A DNA stretch of 64,000 nt from Epiperipatus broadwayi. Its lineage: Eukaryota; Onychophora; Udeonychophora; Euonychophora; Peripatidae. Within the stretch, counting starts at the first letter, position 1. Every line of letters begins with the position of its first letter. The notes below the pieces were generated by a model that ran no database searches, was not told the DNA's origin, and saw nothing but the letters and a program-made list of their open reading frames with translations. The stretch is taken from the NCBI GenBank assembly GCA_028023455.1, contig JAQFVV010000043.1, forward strand, positions 2,727,483-2,791,482. Reading direction: 5' to 3'. A program made the translations under genes and the position numbers. Below are positions 1 to 10,774 of the stretch, piece by piece.

Positions 1-511
1 TTGTGGATAGAAATTTTAAAAGCATACATGCATCTAAAAAATTATTTTTGATTACTTTTTTTAACTATCTTTTATTGTTAAAAAGATACACCGTATTTCG
101 TAATTGCATAGAGCACTTAGAGATGAATTGTCTATTTATGAGAGACAGTTTAAGTTGTTCAAAATATATAAATATTTGGAATAAATAGAACAATTTTTTT
201 GGTTGATTATTGCAAAGGATAATAATAGTAAGATCATTAAGCTTAAATCTAGTGGTGAGATTATTAAAACAAAATCATGAAAGAGATTGAACAAGAATTT
301 TAGCAAGGATTATGACAGACAGTGATTCTGAAATCCAGATAAAGTTTTAGCAATAGAAAAAAAACATCTAGAGATTGTGCTGAGGATAAGTGGCTTTTTT
401 ATAGTGCTATAAGGTATAAAAGACATTTGCAAATGAACTAATATTTAGTTGATTAATTAGATCAGCATGCATGTGGGCAAAATCTATAAGAAAAGTTCTG
501 TCACCATACAG

Positions 512-637
512 TGGAGCTGATACACTGTTAAAGAAAAGATATGTTGCTACAATGATATACATTCTAACTCAATGCAATGGAGCTGATACAGCTTTAAAGA
601 AAAGATATGTTGCTACAATGATATACATTCTAGCTCT
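512..637. repeat. Two-copy tandem repeat, about 65-bp unit
   Basis: A block beginning tggagctgataca and ending acattcta(a/g)ct occurs twice, at about 512-570 and 578-636, with few differences. A short plus-strand reading frame runs through both units (ATG near 470), and its pattern of basic residues followed by YVATMIYIL loosely resembles the C-terminal region of non-LTR reverse transcriptases. That resemblance is weak and may be chance. The second unit directly abuts the target-site duplication of the hAT MITE to its right. Confidence 0.6.
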
Positions 638-643
638 CTAGAA

Positions 644-1166
644 CAGTGGTCTTCAACCCTTGGTCCACGGACCGGTGCCGGGCCGCAGAAGTTTTTTACC
701 GGTCCGCGGTAGACTGGCAGGAAAGTTTGTAATAACAAAATATACGAGTTTAAACTTTTAATTAATATAAACAATTTTTATTTATTTTTTCATCTCATTT
801 TTACCCAATTAAAATAAGAAAAAACGAAAACAAAATCTAATCAATCATACATAAATTAATTTGTTTTTCTAGTTATCACAAATGTTTATGGGAGGGGGGG
901 GGATAGAATTAAATTTTTTATTACTTTTCTCAAAAAATTCAAAACTAAAAAAAAAAAGTTTTTTATTATACAAACTCCATATATATATATACATAACTTC
1001 ATCTTGTATATTTAACATTGTTGTTTTGATCAGTTATAACAATTATGTCATCTAAGGCTAAGCAGTTTACATCTTTAAGAAAATTTATCTATAGACTTCT
1101 GCCGGTCCGCGAAACCTTATCCTTATTTTTGCCAGTTTGCAGGTGTGAAATGGTTGAAGACCACTG
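644..1166. mobile_element. hAT-type non-autonomous element (MITE), 523 bp
   Basis: The element starts CAGTGGTCTTCAACC and ends with the exact reverse complement, giving perfect 15-bp terminal inverted repeats; CAGTGG ends are typical of hAT transposons. It is flanked by an 8-bp duplication with one mismatch (ctctagaa at 636-643, ctctaaaa at 1167-1174), the length expected for hAT. Subterminal GC-rich inverted segments (ccggtccgcgg near 700, gccggtccgcg near 1102) extend the symmetry. The interior is AT-rich with a G run near 893-901 and no transposase, so it must have been moved by a transposase supplied in trans. Confidence 0.88.
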
Positions 1167-1346
1167 CTCTAAAAATTGTTTGGCACAGTTTAAATTCAAA
1201 TCTCTACAAATGGGAATAGTGAATTAAATTGATTCATAACAAAATATAAAATTCAAGGTGTATGATTTAATTAATGTATTATCTATTCATGATATCTTCA
1301 AGATTATTGTAAACTGAAATAGTATCAAAGATAGCATTAACGATTC

Positions 1347-1359
1347 AAACTTTCTATAT
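1347..1359. repeat. Left copy of 13-bp target-site duplication (RTE-A/28S insertion)
   Basis: The sequence aaactttctatat lies immediately left of the RTE-A 3' tail and recurs exactly at 4930-4942, immediately right of the 28S fragment. The pair delimits a single insertion event of 1360-4929. Confidence 0.85.
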
Positions 1360-1370
1360 CATCATCATTA

Positions 1371-3317
1371 TCAACCATTATCAATCCACTGCAGGATGAA
1401 GGTCTCTCCAAGTTTAATCCATCTTCTCCGATCTTTAGCTTCTCTTCTCCACATCACCCCTACACATTTTCTTATTTCATCCATCCATCTTACATGTGGT
1501 CTCCTTCTGGGTCTTTTACAATCTCTTGGAATCCAGTTTAAAATTTCAATTGTCCATCTATTATCATCTCTTCTAGCAATATGTCCAGCCCAACTCCACT
1601 TCAATCTTTTAATTTTTTCAATGAGGTCAGTAACACCTGTTTGTTCTCTTACCCATACATTGCGTTTTCGATCTCTTCTTGTTACTCCCAACATACATCT
1701 CTCCATACTTCTTTGAGTGGTCTGAAGTCTCTGTATTGATCTTCTATTAAGTGTCCAAGTCTCAGATCCATAAGTAAGAACTGGTAAAACACATTTGTTA
1801 AAAACCTTTCTTTTCAAACACATAGGCATATTTCCTTTTAATATCAAGTTATTTCTACCAAAAGCACTCGAACCAAGTTTAATTCTATGATTAATTTCCT
1901 CTATTATGTTTCCATCTGTATTAATAATCTGACCAAGGTATTTGTAACTCTTAACTTCTTCTAATTCATCATAATCAATCTTTATTTTCATATTTTGAGC
2001 AAATCGATTAAACATTACTATAGTCTTTTTAACATTTATCTTTAGTCCTACTTTCCTACTTTCATCTGATAACTCCTGCAACATTTCCTACAGCTCGGAA
2101 GCATTATTTGCAAAAACAACTACATCATCTGCGAAATCTAAATGACTTAAATAATCTCCATTTACTTTCACTCCTTTAGTTTCCCATTTTAATCCACAAA
2201 ATACTTCTTGCAGCACTGCTGTAAAAAGTTTTGGAGATATGGAGTCACCCTGTCTTACAACCTTTTCAATGTTGATTTTCCTACTACCATTATGTAATCT
2301 AATTGTTGTTGTTGCATTTTTATAAATATTCTTCAAAATATGACAATATCCTGGATCTACACCTTGATGATCTAATGCTTTAATCACTGAAGAAATGTTT
2401 ATAGAATCAAATGCCTTTTCATAGTCTACAAATCCTAAGCATAATGGCAACTCATATTCATTTGTCCTTTCTATAATTTCTCTCAATACCTGGACATGAT
2501 CTACTGTACTAAAACCACTTTTAAATCCAGCTTGTTCTCTTGGTTGGTGAAAATCCAAGGTTCTCTGTAGACGAATTGTAATTATCTTGGTAAAAATTTT
2601 ATATAAAACTGATAAAAGGCTGATAGGTCTGTAATTTCTAATATCTTCTTTATCACCTTTTTTAAATATTAATATTATTACTGCATTCTTCCAATCATCC
2701 GGTACATCTTTATCATTTAGACATTTGGTATATAACTTTGCTAATATTTTTTCTGTTTCTTCACCTGCTTCTTTTAATATATCAATTATAATTCCATCAT
2801 TACCTGGAGCCTTTCCTTTTTTCATACATTTAATTGCATTTCTCACTTCTTCATTTAAAATTCTGGGCAATTCGGAAGATGTAATAGATATAGGAGGTAC
2901 TTATTCTTCATTACTATATAATTCTTGATAAAAATCTTCTACCAATTTCATAATGTCATCCCTCTTTTTAGTAATAATTCCATCTTTTTTCCTTATTGCA
3001 GATATAAATTTCCTACCAATACCAAAATGTTGTTTTACATTCTTAAGACTTTTATTTTCTTCTACAGCTTTTCTTGCTAGTTCACAGTTATACTTTCTTA
3101 TATCATTTTCAACTCTTTTCCGCACCATTTTACAAAATTCGAGATATTCAATTCTTTTTAATGCATCATTCTTGCATATCTTCATATTCCTTCTTTTCTT
3201 CATAAGTTCTCTAGTCTCAGTAGAAATTTTATTAGTCAATTGCTGCTTTTTTCTACCAGCTATCTTTTTTGCAGTTTTTAAAAGTGTATCAGTTATTTTC
3301 ATATTAATTTCATTCAA
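1371..3317 (-). pseudogene. RTE-A reverse transcriptase and C-terminal region, two in-frame stops
   Basis: Reads right to left in one frame from 3317 to 1371, interrupted only by TAA at 2901-2903 and TAG at 2088-2090. The first part (3317-2904) is the basic linker after the endonuclease. The middle part (2900-2091) is the reverse transcriptase: a [10 protein letters not shown] segment, [19 protein letters not shown], motif [10 protein letters not shown], motif [12 protein letters not shown] and motif [10 protein letters not shown], so the catalytic aspartates are still encoded. The last part (2087-1371) has the VGLKINVKKT block, YKYLG, YGSETW and WAGHIARR, typical of this class of elements. 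The TAG is one transition from a glutamine codon. Reverse transcription is coupled to target cleavage in living relatives; this copy cannot make a full protein. Confidence 0.85.
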
Positions 3318-3538
3318 ATCTGAATCATGTTCAAAATCTACTAATACTTGAAACCGATTTGTAAGTTCTAATTTAAATTCATTAGAATGTTTCTGAAGAT
3401 TAGGAATATCAACTGTAAATATAGTTTTTCTTAATAATTTTTGTCTCTCCAGTTTTACATTAACATGTATCTTACCCCTTACTAATCGATGATCACTTCC
3501 TGTGTTAAATTTATTAAGAACATTACAATCTTGAAATA

Positions 3539-4357
3539 TTATTTCCTGTTAGTCAAAATATAATCCAATTCTGCTGTACCTTCATTTGGATGCTTCCATG
3601 TCCATTTCCTTCTAACACTTTTCTCAAAAAAAGAATTCATAATATAAAGTTTTTCCTTCTCTGCAAACTCCACAAGTCTATGTCCTCTCTCATTTCTATT
3701 ACCATAACCAAAATTACCTACAACACTTTCATCTTTCATTTGTTTACCAATTATAGCATTAAAATCTCCCATAACAATTTTAAAATGTTGTTTACTCTGA
3801 TCAAAAGCCTTTTGTACATCCATATAAAAATCTTCTACTACTTCATCACTGTGAGAACTTGTTGGGGCATAAACCTGAATTATCTGCATTTGATATCTGC
3901 TATTAAGTTGTATAACTAATCTTGCCACTCTGTCTGATACACCATCAATCTCCACAATATTGTTCTTCCACTTTTTATTTATAATGAATCCTACTCCACT
4001 TGTATTTCCAATATTTGTGCCTTTATAATAGAGCATATGTCCACTTTTTAAATCAATTGTCTCTTCACCTTTTCTTCTAACTTCACAAAGTCCAATAATA
4101 TCCCATTTAATATAAGAGAGTTCTTCTTCTAATTCTTGCAATCTTCCTTCACTTGAAAGTGATCTGCAGTTGTAAGTACCTAAATAAAAAGTCGTCATCA
4201 AATGGCAGCCTGGGTCCGCCTCCAGGATATTCTTAGCACCCTCCGCCTTGGGCCACCAACCGCTGCCTTGGTTGGTGACTTTACAGCCTCCTGGGATTAA
4301 GGGCCATGCTTTATTTTTGTCTGTCATAATTGTATTATTGGGAAAAATCTTTATCAT
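3539..4357 (-). pseudogene. RTE-A endonuclease domain, ends in a frameshift
   Basis: 272 codons on the minus strand encoding an exonuclease-endonuclease-phosphatase fold of the kind that nicks target DNA for retrotransposition. Recognisable catalytic blocks in order: YNCRSL (Asn), GLCEVRRKG (Glu), VYAPTSSHSDE (Tyr), MGDFNAIIG (Asp, Asn) and LDYIL (Asp). The last block, SDHRLV, lies just beyond the end in another frame, so a one-base change near 3540 has shifted the frame. Two methionines (4357 and 4327) could start the frame; upstream lies a roughly 270-bp 5' UTR that is partly shared with the copy at 39026. Confidence 0.85.
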
Positions 4358-4640
4358 TTACACAAACATTCATTCTGCCTTATCAGGCACTGAGAAGAAA
4401 GACCATGGTGTTTCTTGATCTTAAACTCAGAGGTAAAAAGCCAATAAACTCACCACGCTGGCTAATGCGTGTTGGTGAGCAGCCCATCCATGTTCGTATA
4501 CTATATGAATAAACATATAGTAATAACAGCTGCAACGACAAGAACGTATGGAGTGGACATTAGGAATTTGCCCTGCTCGGTTCCTTTAAGGCCTCCAAGA
4601 GGAATCAAAGGGTCTCCTTTCAGTTAATAGCAAACTCCTT

Positions 4641-4929
4641 TCTGTGGCCGTTTCCTCGCTCATCCGCTCGAGCTGTACGCTGGTCGGTCAGCCTTGCCGA
4701 CCGCCTGCTTTCGAGCCGTCTTTGTCAGTGGCGGAGACGGGTTCGGGCGGGGAGTTTGACTGGGGCGGTACATCCGTCAAAATGTAACGCGGGTGTCCTA
4801 AGGCGGGCTCGGCGAGGTCGGAAACCTCGCTCCGAGCGAAAGGGCAAATGCTCACTCGACCTGTATCTTCTGTACGGATGCGGGCCGCGAAAGCGCGGCC
4901 TATCGATCCTTTCGGCCTTTGGGCGAAAT
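4641..4929 (+). rRNA. 28S rRNA fragment (pseudogene) at 5' end of RTE-A
   Basis: The core at about 4744-4920 reads as the conserved large-subunit rRNA stretch containing ggggagtttgactggggcgg, gtgtcctaaggcg, gaaacctcgc and ggcctatcgatccttt. The preceding bases form nested stems (gctcga/tcgagc around ggtcgg/ccgacc, about 4676-4723), consistent with an rRNA expansion segment. It is much richer in G+C than its surroundings. Many normally conserved positions differ, yet stems such as gccgcg-aaag-cgcggc are kept. Orientation is opposite to the attached retrotransposon. It is only a fragment and cannot be a functional rRNA gene. The left boundary is uncertain by some tens of bases. Confidence 0.85.
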
Positions 4930-4942
4930 AAACTTTCTATAT
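4930..4942. repeat. Right copy of 13-bp target-site duplication (RTE-A/28S insertion)
   Basis: Exact repeat of aaactttctatat found at 1347-1359, placed directly after the last 28S-like base. Confidence 0.85.
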
Positions 4943-4996
4943 AATTCTATATATATCTCTTTTTTAGTAATTTTGCTTGTTCATATACAACTATAT

Positions 4997-5068
4997 ATCT
5001 TATTAAATAATTACCATCTTTTTACACCTTTAAGCAAATAAAAGAAGATGGTGATTATTTAATAAGAT
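4997..5068. repeat. Foldback hairpin, about 26-bp arms
   Basis: Left arm 4997-5023 (centre attaccatctttt) pairs with right arm 5042-5068 (centre agaagatggtgat) around a short loop, with a few mismatches. No promoter or gene is seen next to it. It may be the relic of a small palindromic MITE. The rest of 5069-5849 shows no recognisable gene or repeat. Confidence 0.6.
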
Positions 5069-5849
5069 TCAAACTTTTGTAATATAGAATTGTTGTTTGA
5101 AGGAATAACTTAATTCTATCATTAAATTTGCTTAGTAATAGTTTATTCACACAATTTCATTTAAGTTTTTGGGAAATTGAGTGGAATATTTGAAAATACT
5201 GTTAGTATAACCTTAAACTTGGATGATAGCAATTTGCCTGTAGAGTTTTGCCATTTGTTTAAGTATAATAGAGATCCTATATTGGAACACAAATTATTTA
5301 ATACTTTAATGATATGTAGATTGATTATGAAGTCCCTAATAACCAATAAAAGCAGCTAAAGAATCTGATTGAGTGGTGATGGCAAGGTGAAAGGGAAAAG
5401 GACATTTTTTTTTGATTTATTACAATAGTTTAATCAATGGATCCAAATAGATTCCAAACAATTTTGACATAAGCAGTCAATTTTTAGAGATGTATAAAAA
5501 TAGCTCAGAGAGGCACATAGCTTTTTTAACCAAATAATTCTCTTAAGATAATTTGTAAATAGCAAGTACAAAGAATAGAAACTGTGGCAAAAGCTGCAGT
5601 TGGAAAACGAGTCCAGCTTACAAAGTCGTTAAAGCAATTTTGAAGTTATTTACCAGGCAATAAAATCAAAATCTGTCAACGTAGTCATTTTATTAAAAAT
5701 AATAACTATTAGCTTGGGAGGACTATGTAGTGACTTTTTATAGAATGGTAAGAGATGGACAATTTTGGTAGAATTAACTTTTTTTTTTAAAGATATGCAT
5801 CAATTTTTTTTTGAACAATATCTTTCCATGTATTTGGTCTTAAATCATC

Positions 5850-6212
5850 ACATTATCATCATCACTATCATTTTTAACCATTATAAGTCCATTGCAGTCA
5901 TGTTCAATCCATCTTCTCTGATCTCTAGCCTCTTTTCTCCACATCACTTCAGCACACTTCCTTATTTTATACTTCCATTTCACTGATGGTCTCTTTCTAA
6001 GTCTTTTACAATCTCTTGGAATCAGTTTCAGATTTCAATTATTCATCTATCATCTCTTCTAGCATATGTCCAGCCCAACTCCATTTCTAGTCTTTTAATT
6101 CTTTCAATGATAATCAGTAACACCTGTTCGTTTTCTTACCCCATGTATTTCGTTTTGATTTCTTCTTGTTACTCCTAACATGCATCTCTCCATACTTTGT
6201 TGAGTGGTCTCA
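5850..6212 (-). mobile_element. Truncated RTE-A copy (3' end only)
   Basis: Reads from the 3' tail (tatcatcatcactatc) through sequence parallel to 1380-1730 of the first RTE-A copy, including the equivalents of the WAGHIARR region and the RPRRRP basic stretch, with many small indels. It stops abruptly near 6212, so it is 5'-truncated, the usual outcome of incomplete target-primed reverse transcription. Confidence 0.8.
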
Positions 6213-6959
6213 AGAAACATATATGTAAAAGCTAAATAATAATATAATCTAAAGTTTCATAAGTAGTTAGGATTTAAAGGAGAGATTTGATGAGTAATTT
6301 TATTATATGTGGGTTAATTAGAAAAGGTCATCAGATTATGACAGGTTTAGCCTGAAAATGTTCTAGAATTTTAAATTGATGCCAATACCACACACAATTG
6401 AGGTACTTTTTATAAGTAGTAGAGGAGTCCTTGAAGTATAAAGAATATAGTCTAATAATACATTTAAAACATATTGGATAATTTTACTCTAGCTTAAGAT
6501 TATATTTTTGGTTATTAAGGCAAAAAGAGATGGCTAGTTTTTTGTTTATAACTTTTGGACTAAAAGAATTTACGAATTTTAGAGTATGTTAATATCATCA
6601 AGCTGGACTTAACCGAATCATTAAATTATAATCAATAAACTGTAGAGATGTTACTTAGAATATTTTAAAATTGCAGTCAAATTCTTGTTGTTCCGATACG
6701 TTTAGAAAGTAATTATAAACTATAATGGTGTTAGATATTTCTTGTAGTGATAATTTAAAATTGTGGAGAATAGCTTGTATTACGATAAATTAAAGTTAGG
6801 GAAATTCATGCAAATTGAGTACATACAATGTAGGCACGAGTAGAGAAAGGCTTACAAGAAAAATGGGTAGATAGCTTATGAACAGAAGTTAATAGGAACA
6901 AAAAGTCTGCTTGTGTGAACATATGTGAGTATAGTGAATAAAGCATTTGGAGAAGCATA

Positions 6960-8700
6960 TGAATAATCTTGGCAGTTTTCCTTCAAATCTATATCTTTAT
7001 TTTTTGGTATATACAACAAAGTAAACCAATTCATTCTATTAAATGTCTTTTCAGAATCAGTAAAAAAAATTATAACTTTCTTTTCTCTCTATCTCTCAAC
7101 AATAGTTCTCATTACTCAAACATCTATGGTTCTTTTGGTTTTTCTAAATATAAACTATTCTTTAGATAAAAATTGTCTACTGCTTTACAAATATTTCAAG
7201 ATTTTCAGCAGCATTTTGCTGTATTTGAGATTAATTTAATGTTTAAATTAATTCTAACATCTTAACATTCCAAAAAAATTTTCCCTAGTGGAATTTTACA
7301 TCATGAAAAAAATCTACAACTCATTCTTCTGATATTGTTACTAATTATTTAATTTTTTTCTCATAGGTTTAATCATTCAACTGGAATTTGATAATTGTTT
7401 ATATGCTTTGCTAATTTTCATGTACTGCCTGGTTTCTGTGGTAGTTTAGTGGTAATTGTAGTGCTGAAAATTCATGGATTGCAGCTTGAATTCTCTTGTC
7501 ACTTCCAACCTTTATAACATTTCCCATTCAATTATTTTATTTCTGTTGATACTTTATTTATCTGATTTCTTTTTTCAATTATAATTGTTCTAGGCTTAAT
7601 ATTCCTGTCATTTAAATAAATGGTATTTTTTAAAATTGGTTTATCATTTCTGTCTATGATCAACTTTATTTCTATCATTCTGCTGGTCTCATTGAAATAG
7701 TTTTACAGTATTATATATTAAACAAAACCTATCTTTTCTTTGTAGTTTCTGCAAATTTGCTGTTAAGCTTTTAATACATGCGTTTTCTTTCTAAACAATT
7801 ATAGCATTTTCCCATTTTTTTTCTATTACTTTAATCATCACTTATTAATAAATGTTCTTTGTGCAATATTCCTTTTTTCATAATCCATTGTCTTTACTAT
7901 AACATCTTATACATAAAAAAAAAGTTCCATTTTTATTTGAATATATTATTTGCAGATTCCATTTACATTTACTTTTCTAATTCATTGAGTCTATTTTTTT
8001 TTTTTTTTCATATCTCGCTTTATTTATCAATTGTTCATGTCTTTCTTCTTTCTGTTCTAATTTGTAGTCTAAATTTTACTGCTACTAAATTGTGATCTCA
8101 ATCTCCATTAGCTTGAGTTTGCACATTCTCTTTAATATTGTTTCTAATCTTCTTTTGATTTGTAGTTTTATCTTCACCTTTTTTTATGAGATTCCTTCTC
8201 TTGTGATTTTTAAACCATGTGTTCATTATCATATTGTTTTTTCTATAAAAAAATTAGCAATCTTTATCTGTTGCATTTTTTTTCTTAATCTTCTACTTTT
8301 TTTAATCATCTTTTTTTTTTGTACTCCTAAAATATTCCAATTTTCCACTATCCATGTATACTATTTTTATATTTCTTTTCAACGATTTTTCAGATTCTTC
8401 ATACATGAGTTTTATAATCAGAAGCTTTCATTCTAATCACCAAAAGTCAATTGCTTATTGGAAGACTATTTATACATCAGTCTTTTGTTTGCATTAAAAA
8501 CAATATCTACTATTACGTTTCTATTTTCAGAATATACAATTTTTTGTTTTGTTTGTTCTTTTCATCATAACCCATTCATCTTGCTTCCCATTGTCTTAAG
8601 ATATCTATTCATTTGCTTAGTAAGTTATTTAACTTGCTCATCGTTCTAATATTATATACCAATGATTAATATTTTTTTGATTCTAAAATCTTAAACAGAC
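6960..8700 (-). pseudogene. Highly decayed RTE-type element (RTE-C), endonuclease to RT
   Basis: On the minus strand, broken frames recover landmarks in the right order. Near 8240-8060 are NTWFKNHKRR and DHNLVAVKF, matching the end of an RTE endonuclease. Near 7160-6970 are FRKTKRT, VMRTIVERYREK and a degraded DxEKxFxRxNW reverse-transcriptase motif A. Stops and frameshifts occur every few codons. It is closer in these motifs to the RTE-B protein at 39935-42910 than to RTE-A, but far older. The long plus-strand open frames here (for example 7859-8436) are AT-rich shadows and are not genes. Outer limits are uncertain. Confidence 0.6.
7430..7545 (+). repeat. Possible tRNA-derived SINE
   Basis: The sequence tggtagtttagtggtaa resembles a tRNA gene A box and D arm, followed about 40 bases later by gcttgaattct, a weak B-box match. 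The 3' acceptor arm does not pair, so it is not a functional tRNA gene. It interrupts the decayed RTE-C copy. Confidence 0.35.
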
Positions 8701-9325
8701 TGCTATAATTGGATTGATGTCGTCATTTCTGGAATCCATATACAGTTGTTTTGTTTCAAGCCTTCTGTGAATGTTTGAGATTTCAGATGATACTGAACCC
8801 TATATGTGTTTTGATAAAGTTTGCATATTAAAACATTAACAATAAAAAATTAACGTAAAAATAGAATAATATATTTATGAAAAATTTAGTACAGTATTAA
8901 AATAGATTACATTTACATGTGAATTAATGTATGTGAATGCGTCTGCTTAGCATATGAATTTTTATTTCATTACTAAATCAGTTATTTTGAATTTATCACG
9001 TAGAGTTGCCATAGACATTAATGTGCTTAGGATCCAGTCTAAATATTGAAAATATAAACAATTCTTTCACCATGATAGCAATTGTGTAACTAGGTATGTG
9101 AGCTGAGGAAATGGTAGATGAAAGACTGATTTATGTTAATTCTTATACAGACAGGATTACGTGAACTTTATGAATTCAAATTTAGGGACTTCAAATTTGT
9201 TTGTCAAACTTTGGGTTATTAAGTTTACAGAAGGTAAGCCACAGATATGAAGAAACAATTATACTTTCATTGGGATAGTTTTCTATTTGATTTTTTTCAG
9301 CCATCTCTAACTGTATCTTTAGTTC

Positions 9326-9662
9326 ATTATGAATGGAGAGATGCATGTTAGGAATAACAAGAAGAGATTGAAAATGCAATATATGAATAAGAAAACAAAC
9401 ATGTTACTAACATCATTGAAAGGATTAAAAGACTGAAGTGGAGTTGGGCTGGACATATTGCTAGAAGAGATGATAATAGATGGATAAATGAACTCTTAAA
9501 CTGAATGCCAAGAGATTGTAAAAGACCCAGAAAGAGACTACCCGTGAGATGTATGGATGAAATAAGAAAGTGTGCAGAGTGATGTGGAGAAGAGAGGCTA
9601 GAGATTGAACTTGGAGGGGCCTTCATCCTGCAGTGGATTGATGATGGTTGACAGTGATGAAT
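9326..9662 (+). mobile_element. Truncated RTE-A copy (3' end), plus strand
   Basis: Plus-strand counterpart of 1380-1740 of the first RTE-A copy: gagatgcatgttaggaat at the 5' break, then blocks encoding RLKWSWAGHIARRDD and the basic RP-rich region, ending ggattgatgatggttgacagtgatga. A few indels break the frame. It is 5'-truncated and about 340 bp long. Confidence 0.82.
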
Positions 9663-10768
9663 GCTTACAAAAAATACAATAGATTTTGCTACTTTTTAAA
9701 TAGATGTATGGTGAACAATTAATCCATTGTTTTTCAAGGGATCAAAGAAAATAAAAGATAGTTGATAGAATGTAAATCTATAAAAAGTATAGATATGGAA
9801 TAATTTAAGGATTATTCATTGAAATATAATACAAAATATAACTTAACTTTTAGCTTTAAATACAGCTAAAATATTGTAATTCAAAACATTCTACACTTAC
9901 TATTTGTAAACTGTCTCTGAGTGTATCTTTACTATATATAAAAAGTACAGAAAATATATATAAATTTAAAAACATATCTTTAAAAAATTGGAATTTATTA
10001 TAATAAATTTTTTTTTAAATAAATAATTTTATCAATTATTAATTTTAAATATCAGATAAGCATAGGTTAATTAGTATGAAATCCAAATCGGAAATAATGA
10101 CATTCATCCATAAGCTATGCATACATTTCATTTTTATATGTCAGCAAACAATAAAGAATATGAATTCACCTTTCAATTTCCAATTTTTACAAGCTTTCTT
10201 TGCTAACACTGCTAGAGATTCAGAATGGAAATTATAAATTAGCAAGATTTAAATATGACAGTAAACGTTTTAAAATTACATTTGTTCAAATAAGGGTTAG
10301 AGACTGAATCTTATTTTTAATAACCTTTATAATAATGATCAAATATCCATTTTGTAAATGTAAATATTAAATAAGCGTAGCTTAAAGTATATGAAATCCA
10401 AATGGAAGTTAACCACATTCTCCTGTAAATTACGAGTAAGTAATACTCTTATCCATCAGCATAAGAAAAGAATAGAATGATTTTACCTGTTCTTTCAATG
10501 TTTGGTTTTTATAATCTTTCTTTGCTAATATTGTTGGAAATTCTTAATGGAAATTATATTACTAGATTTAAATATGGCATTAATCATTTTCAAATGCCAT
10601 ATTTAAATCGGGCTAATAAACAAATTCCACTTTGACTCTCTGACAATATTAGTAAACAATTTATAAAGATCAAAAACTGAAAGACTAGTTAAATTCACTC
10701 TTAATCATCTCCTAAAGTTGTTATAAGAGTTATAGGGAAGCTTGGTAACTTCTATTTATATATATAAA
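9663..10768. other. AT-rich stretch, no gene seen
   Basis: No recognisable coding segment. Two loosely similar segments (about 10120-10330 and 10400-10680, each with agaatatgaattcacctttcaat-like and gctaatattgttggaaattc-like text) look like diverged copies of one repeat. Confidence 0.5.
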
Positions 10769-10774
10769 AGGTCA

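Larger units (their letters stand above)
1360..4929 (-). mobile_element. RTE-clade non-LTR retrotransposon (RTE-A) fused to inverted 28S rRNA piece
   Basis: Minus-strand non-LTR retrotransposon with 5' UTR, apurinic/apyrimidinic-type endonuclease, linker, reverse transcriptase, C-terminal region and a 3' end of short TGATGATGAT-like repeats, the tail style of RTE/BovB-type elements. There is no ORF1, as is usual for RTE. Homology with the second copy at 39026-45580 places the family's 5' end at about 4634. Bases beyond that, about 4641-4929, match 28S rRNA on the opposite strand. The whole composite sits between 13-bp duplications, so the rRNA piece entered with the retrotransposon. The reading frame has one frameshift (near 3540) and two in-frame stops (2901-2903, 2088-2090), so it is a fairly young dead copy. 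Confidence 0.88.

Noticed and set aside
1-500. Open frame at the left edge and possible RT C-terminal remnant
   Set aside because: Too short and too AT-biased; the only notable feature is the tandem repeat near 512-637.
7859-8436. Phenylalanine/isoleucine-rich plus-strand open frames that look like membrane proteins
   Set aside because: They are the complement of the decayed minus-strand RTE-C element and T-rich low-complexity sequence; no start context, splice sites or motifs support them.
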